From Tenacibaculum agarivorans (lineage in GTDB: Bacteria > Bacteroidota > Bacteroidia > Flavobacteriales > Flavobacteriaceae), in contig NZ_MSMP01000029.1 in NCBI RefSeq assembly GCF_001936575.1, positions 1 to 64,000 of the forward strand: a stretch of 64,000 nt of DNA, in the 5' to 3' direction. Shown piece by piece: positions 19,501 through 27,928 of the stretch (position 1 is its first letter; each line of letters opens with the position of its first letter). The notes under the pieces are model-generated. The model made no database searches, was not told the origin of the DNA, and worked only from the letters and a program-made list of their open reading frames with translations. A program made the position numbers and the translations under genes.

Positions 19501-21818
19501 TCAATTAAAAATGCGGGCTCTTTAGGTTGTAAACGCATATCTGCACCTCCTGCCATCTTTAATTTTGGAAGCTTCAATGATACACCTCCTGCATATTCTA
19601 TATCATTAACAGATAACCAACCTTTTATGATAGCAGTTGCCTCACTTGGTGAAGCGTTTCCAGGTATAGTTAAATCCACTTCAACTGTTTGTATACTTAC
19701 ATATGAATGTGGTTCTTTTCCTGGTCCATCATCCACTGTATAAAAATATTTTAATCCTTCTCCACGACCTTCAACCCCAATAAGTCCCATGCTTATTCCT
19801 CCATCAAATCCAAAGAAATTATATTTACGCATTACTCCATTATGCTCTCCTTGGAAAGAACCAAAATGCACACCAGTTACTAGTAAATCTATCGGGCCTA
19901 AAGGTATTGGGAACGGTTCTGGAATAGCAATAGCTCCTCCTTCAATTTCTAAACTACCATCACTATAAATTCGTAAACGATCAAGGCTAATTGTAGCATC
20001 TCTTAAGAACGATTTTATTAAAGGATTGGTAAATACCACATCACAAGAAGTACCTATATAAAAAGGTTCATCTCCACTATCTCTTCCGACCTCTAAAGAT
20101 TTGATATGTAAATTAAATATGTTAAATACATTTAAAGGAGCAAAACCATCTTGCTCAGATGCAGTTACATTAAAACCTCCATCATCATCTATATGTCCTG
20201 ATATTTCAATATTGGCTATATTTCCATTTGCATCTTTAAGTTTGGGGATTTTTAAGCCTCCAACAATATTTGATTCTGTTACTTTACCTTGTTTAAAGCT
20301 AATATCAAAACTTGTAAACCAAATTTCGAAGCCTTTTTCTCCTACACGTCTGCTAAGTATTGGCTTACTGACTTCATTATTTTCATCATGTAGAGTATTT
20401 AAGTAACTGTAGTAATCTGATATATCTGTAAATATGGTTGATGTAGTCTCTCCATTTTTGGTTAGACTTAACGGAAATACAAATTGAGTATTTTCAAAGT
20501 CTCTTAATTGATTCTTTAAACTATCATGATCTTCTATAGTGGTTATTACTACATCTTTATTTTCATTTCTATATTGTGTTTGTATTGGGTATACAAACTG
20601 AAAATAATCAGTGTAATAATTTAATATAGTACCATCACTATTTTTAAAAGTTTGTGTTTCTAGTGCTATTTTACCAGAAAGTCCTCCAGTACCTATTAAA
20701 ATGTTATAACCAGCTACTTTAGCAGTTGTACCTCCAACTACTTCATCTTCATTAAACCACTGTGATGGTAAAGTTATAGCCGCATATTCTGCATATACTC
20801 CTTTGAAATTATCTGGTCTACCATCTACTGTAGCTTCGGGGATGTTTTTGTCTTTTCTTAGATCTAATTTTAATCCAAAAAACTCTAGTATTAAACCAGT
20901 ATTCCCTATCATTGATCTAGTAAAATCAAAACTATCTTCTTCATAAAAACTTAAACCTTGACTTGTAGAGTACTCTAATTTACCTACATTGTAGGTTAAT
21001 CTAGATTTAAATTCTTCAGATAAAGGTTCCAGAGTGATATTATCCACGGGGACTAACCACTTCCTTGGAAATTCTATAGCTAGATCTATATTATCTATTG
21101 ATAAGCTAAATTGAGGTATTAAGATATTTAAAAAATCTTCAAATTTGAGGTCTCCAAATTTTTGCTCAAAAATTGTTTTTAATTTATCAAAGGCTTCATT
21201 AAAACTATCTTCTTTTAAAAACAAATCATATATAACATCTAAAATGCGTTTAGAAAGACTTATACGCTCTACAATATTTGTTATTGCAGTAATATCATTC
21301 TCTTTCTCAATATCATCTAATACAATACCATCATTGTACAATGAGTTATAGTTATCTACAAAACCTTCTATAGCATCAGCTTCTTTCTGAAATTCAATTA
21401 TAAACTCGTATAACAATATTTCTTTCGATACTCCTGATATATCTAAAAAAATTTCTAAAATTGACTTAATTGAATTATCAAAAGAATTAAAATTGAATTG
21501 ATTTCTATACCGAATAACTTTCCAATTATAATTAAATGAAATAGGAATTTCTACATTATCAGAACTACTACCAGGGTTAAGTAATAATTTAAGGCTATCT
21601 TCACCTAAAAGATCTATTCCTACGTCTTCCAACAATATGATTGTCAACTTATAAAAACCTGCATCTTTATAATAAGTCTTATGAACTGAATAATTTTTAA
21701 AAAACACTTTTTCTAATAACGAATCAAGGACATCATTAAGGAAGCTTACCTCTACTGGTATGTTTTCTATTGTGATAATGTCACTTAAACTAGGATATAA
21801 GGTGTTATTTACTGCCAT
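16569..21818 (-). CDS. Giant uncharacterised beta-rich protein, 1,749 aa
   Basis: There is no signal peptide. Residues about 1-270 look mixed alpha/beta. The middle (about 500-1130) is a long series of Gly-rich amphipathic strands (GGISMGLIGVEGRGEGL, GFRGILGFRYVAEKEAVG, GAGVTVGMIGASDAISLRV, GGYMTVDAGARVDLFG) ending in KIWFIRITICANVKIKW. The style recalls DUF6603-like or lipid-groove/barrel-like repeats; I cannot confirm a family. A proline-rich break (TPIPPITPIVKPLP) precedes a mixed region. Near the C-terminus are paired-Cys motifs, FPDGNCCEEK and FPNGNCCEHE, and a last Ig-like domain. It is the fourth gene of the run, just after the lipoprotein. A scaffold or membrane-contact role is inference. 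Confidence 0.88.
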   Translation of the reverse strand: MAVNNTLYPSLSDIITIENIPVEVSFLNDVLDSLLEKVFFKNYSVHKTYYKDAGFYKLTIILLEDVGIDLLGEDSLKLLLNPGSSSDNVEIPISFNYNWKVIRYRNQFNFNSFDNSIKSILEIFLDISGVSKEILLYEFIIEFQKEADAIEGFVDNYNSLYNDGIVLDDIEKENDITAITNIVERISLSKRILDVIYDLFLKEDSFNEAFDKLKTIFEQKFGDLKFEDFLNILIPQFSLSIDNIDLAIEFPRKWLVPVDNITLEPLSEEFKSRLTYNVGKLEYSTSQGLSFYEEDSFDFTRSMIGNTGLILEFFGLKLDLRKDKNIPEATVDGRPDNFKGVYAEYAAITLPSQWFNEDEVVGGTTAKVAGYNILIGTGGLSGKIALETQTFKNSDGTILNYYTDYFQFVYPIQTQYRNENKDVVITTIEDHDSLKNQLRDFENTQFVFPLSLTKNGETTSTIFTDISDYYSYLNTLHDENNEVSKPILSRRVGEKGFEIWFTSFDISFKQGKVTESNIVGGLKIPKLKDANGNIANIEISGHIDDDGGFNVTASEQDGFAPLNVFNIFNLHIKSLEVGRDSGDEPFYIGTSCDVVFTNPLIKSFLRDATISLDRLRIYSDGSLEIEGGAIAIPEPFPIPLGPIDLLVTGVHFGSFQGEHNGVMRKYNFFGFDGGISMGLIGVEGRGEGLKYFYTVDDGPGKEPHSYVSIQTVEVDLTIPGNASPSEATAIIKGWLSVNDIEYAGGVSLKLPKLKMAGGADMRLQPKEPAFLIDAYLDIPTPIPLAATGLGITGFRGILGFRYVAEKEAVGLHSHNDKWYDYYTYPPRGIHVSKFNGPDKTESYANPVTLGAGVTVGMIGASDAISLRVMVLLSIPNFLMIDGRASILSKEWGLDDSGEPPFFAFMILADNGIEIGAGVDFKLPQRSGSILDLKVHMQAGFFWDNLSAWYLNLGTREDPIRAKVLSLVEMQTFLMISGRGIAAGAKVTFDIEERFGPIGIKAWLIAEVGGFISFERPQIGGYMTVDAGARVDLFGIISVGVSFYVHFAVEAARPFLIYAEIRVCGRIKIWFIRITICANVKIKWEKNRRVDRTPIPPITPIVKPLPALTDEVNDQAVKGIHMLTGETFELINFGKNIPNANSSLFDKAIIPLDTYVDIKFNKSLIASSEVRGVIGSYNNPPENYEDLIPPQRVIKGNTLRQVKHRYKITEINIKAAKEGSSTWVDYHPFEAVVNRDNLTANDYNRMGQLRIGHWQKSSKEYNAIRLLATSPFSYAEQGEPGWFIPEQIGLTEGSFFCEGEQRKGGVANWLHIPLDTDYITKTNFPYYYGHQDVFFNISQGQQSNVNGIVMNSVATVVNDLNSFGFSKSLQFPNTSALEFKLPKPSKRVGIKLSTEAEIVKVIYYRSFIPTGGYRVEDVPVTSVNYTQTDLVNPLGLVYESEEHAISKVEIIPFSTSQGEIDKVYEQIEALYAETYEQLGSEIPEGATVDLPLNTAEYFRLIDELEKLQSRGCNTNPLQQVNGGIGYMQIQEDNFSTRRFEVGKVVNDIPLLESTCDPCDLYDNLLNHYNECFTDGVEEDNNYDVECFEEFLNILIGCGENKAPVVVDIIFPDGNCCEEKTKSPPVITAITFPNGNCCEHETATVSEGKASVSPIATMSTGDCFRTVAFHINGAPNEVINYGLAFTPNVGRNRSNLSITLDENGIGTVTTSIGSVHSAQTTGTDIVEFQILNTTSRNKGSRAFMSFSNCPV

Positions 21819-21825
21819 TTTTTTA

Positions 21826-24291
21826 TTATTTGCGTACCATACCAGGGTATCTTACTTGTTTAAACTTCATTTTTTTCATACAATCGGGAGTTTTTATATG
21901 ATCATATTCAAATAAAACCCTGTCTTGAAATGTTTTCATTTCATTTCTTAATATTTGTCTCTTTCTATATCTTTCTATTGTTTCTTTTAAATTTTCTTTG
22001 CCACACCCTATCTCTTTCAAATCTTTTAAAAGAGTATCTAAAGGTAGATTTCTTAAATCTCCTGAAATTTCATCTCTTATATCAACATATTGATCACTAA
22101 ACTTAGTTCTTTCTAAATCTCTTACATATAAAGTATCAAGCTCTTTTAACTCACAAAAGCATTCTGGTATACTTTTAATATTTTCAATATTATTAATTTG
22201 AAGATAACGAAGTCCTTTTATTTTAGTGATGTTATTTATTCCTTCTTGATCAGAAACATAAGCCTTTCTTAAATGTTTCAATTTTCCATAATCAAAACTT
22301 CCTTTTATATCTCCTTTCTTATAATCTAAAAACTCATACCCTTTATATATTGGTTCATAAACACCTAGATTTTTAATACTTTTTGTAGAAAACTCTTCAG
22401 ATGGTATTTTTTCTTCAATATCATGTCGACCAAGATCATTATAAAATTTAAAGACATGCAAAGGCTCTATTTTATAAGCTTCTATTAAATCAAAAAAAGA
22501 TTCAAGGAGTTCTATTTCTTCGTCTGAAAATACACCTAGATCGTTTTTACTCTTTTCAAATGAAACTCCTCTATATAGCTTGCCTTCTTTAATAGCTTTA
22601 AATAATTTATCTTTCCTTAAATCATTGCGTCTTATTGGTATATACTCTCTAATACGATTAAATTTATTAATCACAGTATTCTGGTCTGCTGCATAATTTA
22701 TTTCATTAATATTTTCTCTAGTTATAAAAGGGATTTCTCTGGTTTCATATAAATCATCCATTTTTTTTTGAGTTAAACTGTCTTCCAATAACTGTCCTTT
22801 AGGATATATACGTTTATTGTATATTTCTCTTTTTTCATAAGGGATATTATTAATGTCATAAGAAAAGTAGAATGCTTTCTCACCCACTTCTATGATGTTT
22901 TCTATACCTGTAAGTTTATTGTCATCTAAATTTACTATATCTAGCTTATTACTATTATTTAATCCATCTGGAACTAAATTTATATTGCTATAACGCCAAA
23001 TCAGCACTTTTAAATTTTGCTGTTTATTTAAAAATCTAGGCATTGTATCTACTGTATTTCTATCTAAAAAAATTAGCTGTTCCAATTTATTTATATCTAC
23101 AAAATTTGGAAACCCATTTGATAAACCGGTATTTACTAAAAGAATATTTTTTAGTTTTTTTAAACCTTTTATTTGTTTGTTAAAATAAATATTTGAGTTA
23201 TTGTTAAAAACCTTAAACACCTCTAAATCAGATAACGAATCCAAACTACTTGGGAAATAACTAACATCCCCATTCAAAATAGATAGCTTTTTAAGTTTTT
23301 TAAGTTGACCTATAGCTTCAGGAATACTATCTATAAAAGCATTATTTAAAATTATCTCTTCTGCTGATTTAACTTGTAGTAATTGTTGAATAAAGTTTGT
23401 GTAGTCTTCTATAAACTCCGTTGTTTTAGAAATGTAGAATTCTTGGTCTTTATTTGAATATTTATTCTTTGCAGAACGTACCTCATAAAAGGCACCTGTA
23501 TCATCTATTTTGATTGAAGTATTTGAAGTCAGTTTACTTTTTTTATGAAACCTAAATTGTTCAAAATCTCTTCTCTTAGTTGTTTCTCTTAATTTATGAT
23601 CATAAATAATTCGTGATACTTGCAGTTTATTTGTAAAGCAACTAGGTAGTGTTATACTTGTATAATAAGGAATAGATTTTTCAGAATAAAAAGAAAGTCT
23701 TTTCCCTTGTATTATTAGTGTATTTATGTTTAACAAACAAAAATCATCTGATAATTTATAGACATCAGAAAGTTTTATTTTTTTATTTCTAATTAGATGA
23801 GAATCTGGTTTCAAGTTAAGAGTTAATAAATCTATTTTAGCAAGAAAACTGATCTTTTTGACTAAAACATCTATAATACTTTTATTGTAATCTCCTGATA
23901 TAGTTATCGCTTTTAAGTTTTTAAACTTTGTAAAATCCAATTCTTGAAAATCTTTCAACAATCCTCTGGCTAATTTCTCTTGGGTTAGTAAGCTTAAATT
24001 AAACTCTAAATGTATCAAATTAGGAAAACTAGAACTAGCTTTAATAATACGTTTTATTTCTTTACTATTACTACTTGCCTTTAATTGTAATATAGAATCA
24101 GAGTGTTTAGTGAAAATTATCTCACTAGATGCATTGAAAGATTTTGATTTAGGTATTAACTCAATTTGTTCTTCAATATTAAAGTTCTCTTTAGTTTTAT
24201 TAACAATATTAGCTTTATCCCCACACCCAATTACTATTAAAAAAAATAAACTGAGCCAGATTAAATAATATGCTTTTTGAAATATTTTCAC
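21826..24291 (-). CDS. Leucine-rich-repeat lipoprotein
   Basis: The protein is 821 aa and starts at GTG, 6 nt after the preceding stop. A hydrophobic signal (YYLIWLSLFFLIVIGCG) ends in a lipobox with Cys23, so it should be lipidated. LRR-like segments occur at about residues 90-150 and 300-475 (EAIGQLKKLKKLSILNG, SSLDSLSDLEVFKVFNN, LNNSNKLDIVNLDDNKLTG), with a further short group near 690-750 (LKHLRKAYVSD, CELKELDTLYVRDL). The C-terminus is basic and helical. It is the only protein of the 12-gene run with an export signal. It could be the membrane anchor or receptor for the other products, or an immunity-like partner; both are inference. Confidence 0.9.
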   Translation of the reverse strand: MKIFQKAYYLIWLSLFFLIVIGCGDKANIVNKTKENFNIEEQIELIPKSKSFNASSEIIFTKHSDSILQLKASSNSKEIKRIIKASSSFPNLIHLEFNLSLLTQEKLARGLLKDFQELDFTKFKNLKAITISGDYNKSIIDVLVKKISFLAKIDLLTLNLKPDSHLIRNKKIKLSDVYKLSDDFCLLNINTLIIQGKRLSFYSEKSIPYYTSITLPSCFTNKLQVSRIIYDHKLRETTKRRDFEQFRFHKKSKLTSNTSIKIDDTGAFYEVRSAKNKYSNKDQEFYISKTTEFIEDYTNFIQQLLQVKSAEEIILNNAFIDSIPEAIGQLKKLKKLSILNGDVSYFPSSLDSLSDLEVFKVFNNNSNIYFNKQIKGLKKLKNILLVNTGLSNGFPNFVDINKLEQLIFLDRNTVDTMPRFLNKQQNLKVLIWRYSNINLVPDGLNNSNKLDIVNLDDNKLTGIENIIEVGEKAFYFSYDINNIPYEKREIYNKRIYPKGQLLEDSLTQKKMDDLYETREIPFITRENINEINYAADQNTVINKFNRIREYIPIRRNDLRKDKLFKAIKEGKLYRGVSFEKSKNDLGVFSDEEIELLESFFDLIEAYKIEPLHVFKFYNDLGRHDIEEKIPSEEFSTKSIKNLGVYEPIYKGYEFLDYKKGDIKGSFDYGKLKHLRKAYVSDQEGINNITKIKGLRYLQINNIENIKSIPECFCELKELDTLYVRDLERTKFSDQYVDIRDEISGDLRNLPLDTLLKDLKEIGCGKENLKETIERYRKRQILRNEMKTFQDRVLFEYDHIKTPDCMKKMKFKQVRYPGMVRK

Positions 24292-24297
24292 TTTATA

Positions 24298-27200
24298 TTA
24301 AAATTGTTTATCAAATAGTATTTTTAGATATGGTTCTACATATACATCTAAAAAATTAGATTTAGTATTATTACTCGGGTCATATGATTCTATATTTTCA
24401 TCAGATGGGTTTAAACCTAAAACCGATTCATAGTATCCATTTTCAAATAAAGGAACTCTTTCTTTAATTTCTTCAGCAGGGCTATATTGATTAGAAGGTC
24501 CATTTTCATAAAGTTTCAATGGATCAGCTCCTATTAAATCAGAAATTACTTTAAACCAAAAACTAAAAGGAAAACAACCATCATCTTTAATAAGATCACT
24601 ATGTACAATTATTTTGCTTTCTATATGTGTTCTGATTCTCACTTTTAACCCTTTAGACACTTGTCCAGAAAATCCAAAACCTCCACCTGCTTCTGCATGT
24701 AATGACATATTTACATCGTACATAGACTTAAAGTAGCGGAAAGCCAACTTCCACATCATTGTATACATTGACGAATCATTTTCCGTTACAGTATCATTTC
24801 CTTTGTAAAAACCAGCTCTTTCAGATATTTCAAAAACAGTTATGTCTAATAAAGTTTTGAAATTATTTATAATACTTCCCCCATAAACATCCATGTAAGT
24901 CACCATTTGTGGATCTGAATATACAGCGTTCAGTTTTTCTGTTATAACATCTATGTTATTCTGCGGGTCTATAATATCTTTATATTTATTTGAAATATAA
25001 ACTTGTGTATCTTGCGAAACGGTAGCATCATTAATTACATTATTATAAGCAGTTAAGACCCTAATAAAAGTGATCATTCCTTTTATAAAGTTGATATAAT
25101 CTTTCCCCGCAACTACATAGTTAAAATCTAAATAGGGGTTTAAACTAAAGAAAGTTTGTCTTGGTTTAGACTTAAAAGCTTTTTGATACATTTCTGATCC
25201 CAACCAGCGTTTTGAAATTTGTTGTTTTTTAATGCGTCTACGATATTTTCTATTCAGTAGTGCCAAACCTATTCTTTTTTGAAACTGCACATGACTGAGA
25301 GTATCTTTAAGCTCTAAAAAATTACTAGTAAATTTATTAACAAACCCTTCGTTCTCTAAAGTTTGTTTCACTTTCCCTAGCTCCAAATTATCATTTGGCA
25401 ATATCGTATTAACTATTCTTCCTAAATCAAAATAAAAACAAGATTCATAAGCACTACCTTCATATACATCTAAATTTCCTGAGAAATTATAGAACCCAAT
25501 ATATTTGCCTGTATTTTTCAAAAAATTAGATAATGTCAAAACATAATCTTTTGTTTGATTACTACCTATTTCTTTTGCTATGTTGTAGTCTATTGTAAAT
25601 TTTATCCCTATTCCTTGGTGCATAAATAAGTCAGGTATTGGTAACCCTATAAGTCCTAATGATAATGAGTTAAAAAACTCAAAATGTACACTAATCTCTC
25701 CAAATCCTGTTACTATAATTCTTGAAGGAACTCTTACATCTCTAACAGGATCATAACAATTACTCAAAGCAAAAGGATAATCAATTGAAACTTCAATTCC
25801 ATAACCATATTCAACTCCAGCCCCTAAACCAACAGAAATGGCAGAACCAGAAAATAAAGACATTAAAAATGGAGCTATAAAATTCTTATTATCGAGTTTT
25901 CTTCCTTCTTCTGGACTACTTGTCTCAGGATGTTGCCAATTATATTCTTTATCTGGCACCCCGTATTTAAATTTAGCACTTACTCCTGCTCCTGCATCTG
26001 TATAATTTGCTTTATACAATTTTAACTTAGTAACATAATTCCACATATTAAAATTGATACCTTTTGATGCTTTTTGAAAAGCAAAAAAACCACCATAGGG
26101 AAATACAGCAGAACCTATTAAGTTTATGGCTCCATAAGCAGCTACAGCTAAATTAGTTGTAATAGGGTCTACTCCAGAAATTGGTATTTCATATTCTATT
26201 AAAGCTCCCATTTTTTCACCTGCTTGAAGATCAGCTCCAGCTGACACGCCTATTCCGGCTTCTTTTTGTTTACTCCCCCTCTTACCATTCCAGAATCCAA
26301 AATCATAACCACCTCCAGTGTCTGTACCTCCTCGTATTTCTCCATATGCACTTATTTTAAGTGTATAATCATTGAAGCTATTTGTATCTTCTCTCCAAAT
26401 AGAGACATCCCCTACAAAATCAATACCTATTGGCAAAAGAAAAGTCGCTCCTAATTCTATACGCTGTCTTAACCCAAGTGATCTAAAAGGAAAAATTTTC
26501 TTTACTGATTTTTTAGCATATTCTATTAAAACATCATCTGTATTAATATTATTTACGGGCATTAAATATTTATATGTATTCCACATAGTTACCATAAATT
26601 GCCTAGAAGGCAACCACATTAAAAAGCCTTTATTTAGTCCAATACGTAATTTAATACCTCCTCCAGATAAACCTTCTGTATAATCATAACCTGTTGAAGC
26701 TGCTATAAGTTCTGTAATAAATTTATCGTAATAATTAGCATCATTAGTATGATCAGTAGAAAAATATGATTCTGTACTATAACGTGCATTATTAATATCC
26801 TCTATTGTTAACCATTGAGCTGGAGACTTAAGATATATACTTCTTTCATTATCTGTTATAGAAGTATCTAGATTAGATTCTTGATTATTAGAATATATTA
26901 ATACGTTTAAAATAAATTTAAGTAATAATATATTTTCATGATTCACAGAATTAGGAAATTCTATAGCAGGGAATTTAATACTTTCATTATCATCAAAAAC
27001 CCCTTTTTCATTTACAGATTTGATAGTAACAGCATCAAAATATGTTTTTTTGATGAGATTTAAAAGATACTCACTATCATCAATGTTATCAGTTACGTCA
27101 TCTTTTAAACGATGTAACTGTGAATATATATCAGGCATTTTTGAAGGATACGTATTCCAACTCTTATGTAAATTAAACCCTTGTATGTATCCATTTAATT

Positions 27201-27915
27201 CATAACCTTTTCTAAAAATATTATCATAAATTTCTTTACCACTATCTATCTGTTTTTCCTTACTCCCTGATAATACTTTCACATAGTACCAATCTTCTGA
27301 TGTCTCTCCCCCTTCTTTCATTACATATACGACATCGTTTTCTTGTAATCTAAAGATACCTGTAGCTGTATTAGTAGGCTCATCATATAATATAATATAA
27401 TCCTCTTCATTATTTGATGAATTATGAATAACGACTGTTACTTCCTCTACAATTGTAGATTCTCCATGATTAAAAATAGTTCTTGCTGTTTCTTCATCAT
27501 AATCAAATATTCTATTTAAAGCTTTATCTAATTCATGCAATGTTTTTCTTCCAACTTTCCCATCAATATTAGCACTCAATGCTATAGTTTTTTGCTGGAA
27601 ATACTTAACCAAAACTTCTACATCACCATCAAAACTCCCTTCTATAGGCAAACTTAAAGCCAACGCTTTTTTGGAAGCGCTTACGTTAATGAGCTCGGGA
27701 ATAATAATTTTAAGCGATTTTCTAATAAGTTCTACCACAAAAGCATTATTATCTCTATCTATAGATAATGTTGTTGCCTGTCCTAAATTAATTAATTGTA
27801 GTGTTTGATTCGATTCAAATAATTTACTTTTTAATGGAGGTAAATTATCTGAATAAAATGTAGATTCTTGTAATAATGAAGCATCAGCTGCATCTTTAGA
27901 TATATAAATAGACAT
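24298..27915 (-). CDS. Large protein with peptidoglycan-binding and SH3-like modules
   Basis: The protein is 1,205 aa and has no signal peptide. Residues about 85-140 resemble a PG_binding_1 fold (GSFDGDVEVLVKYFQQ, then IDGKVGRKTLHELDKAL). Residues about 180-250 look SH3-like (RLQENDVVYVMKEG, EDWYYVKVL, GYIQGFNLHKSW). That pairing is typical of wall-binding proteins. From about 480 to 770 Gly-rich amphipathic strands recur (GIGVSAGADLQAGEKMG, SAISVGLGAGVEYGYGIEV), much like the middle of the 1,749-aa protein. A basic stretch follows (RKYRRRIKKQQISKRW), then a helical region. It is the second gene of the run. Peptidoglycan recognition is a fair inference; no catalytic domain is visible. Confidence 0.88.
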   Translation of the reverse strand: MSIYISKDAADASLLQESTFYSDNLPPLKSKLFESNQTLQLINLGQATTLSIDRDNNAFVVELIRKSLKIIIPELINVSASKKALALSLPIEGSFDGDVEVLVKYFQQKTIALSANIDGKVGRKTLHELDKALNRIFDYDEETARTIFNHGESTIVEEVTVVIHNSSNNEEDYIILYDEPTNTATGIFRLQENDVVYVMKEGGETSEDWYYVKVLSGSKEKQIDSGKEIYDNIFRKGYELNGYIQGFNLHKSWNTYPSKMPDIYSQLHRLKDDVTDNIDDSEYLLNLIKKTYFDAVTIKSVNEKGVFDDNESIKFPAIEFPNSVNHENILLLKFILNVLIYSNNQESNLDTSITDNERSIYLKSPAQWLTIEDINNARYSTESYFSTDHTNDANYYDKFITELIAASTGYDYTEGLSGGGIKLRIGLNKGFLMWLPSRQFMVTMWNTYKYLMPVNNINTDDVLIEYAKKSVKKIFPFRSLGLRQRIELGATFLLPIGIDFVGDVSIWREDTNSFNDYTLKISAYGEIRGGTDTGGGYDFGFWNGKRGSKQKEAGIGVSAGADLQAGEKMGALIEYEIPISGVDPITTNLAVAAYGAINLIGSAVFPYGGFFAFQKASKGINFNMWNYVTKLKLYKANYTDAGAGVSAKFKYGVPDKEYNWQHPETSSPEEGRKLDNKNFIAPFLMSLFSGSAISVGLGAGVEYGYGIEVSIDYPFALSNCYDPVRDVRVPSRIIVTGFGEISVHFEFFNSLSLGLIGLPIPDLFMHQGIGIKFTIDYNIAKEIGSNQTKDYVLTLSNFLKNTGKYIGFYNFSGNLDVYEGSAYESCFYFDLGRIVNTILPNDNLELGKVKQTLENEGFVNKFTSNFLELKDTLSHVQFQKRIGLALLNRKYRRRIKKQQISKRWLGSEMYQKAFKSKPRQTFFSLNPYLDFNYVVAGKDYINFIKGMITFIRVLTAYNNVINDATVSQDTQVYISNKYKDIIDPQNNIDVITEKLNAVYSDPQMVTYMDVYGGSIINNFKTLLDITVFEISERAGFYKGNDTVTENDSSMYTMMWKLAFRYFKSMYDVNMSLHAEAGGGFGFSGQVSKGLKVRIRTHIESKIIVHSDLIKDDGCFPFSFWFKVISDLIGADPLKLYENGPSNQYSPAEEIKERVPLFENGYYESVLGLNPSDENIESYDPSNNTKSNFLDVYVEPYLKILFDKQF

Positions 27916-27928
27916 GATCTCTTTTTTA

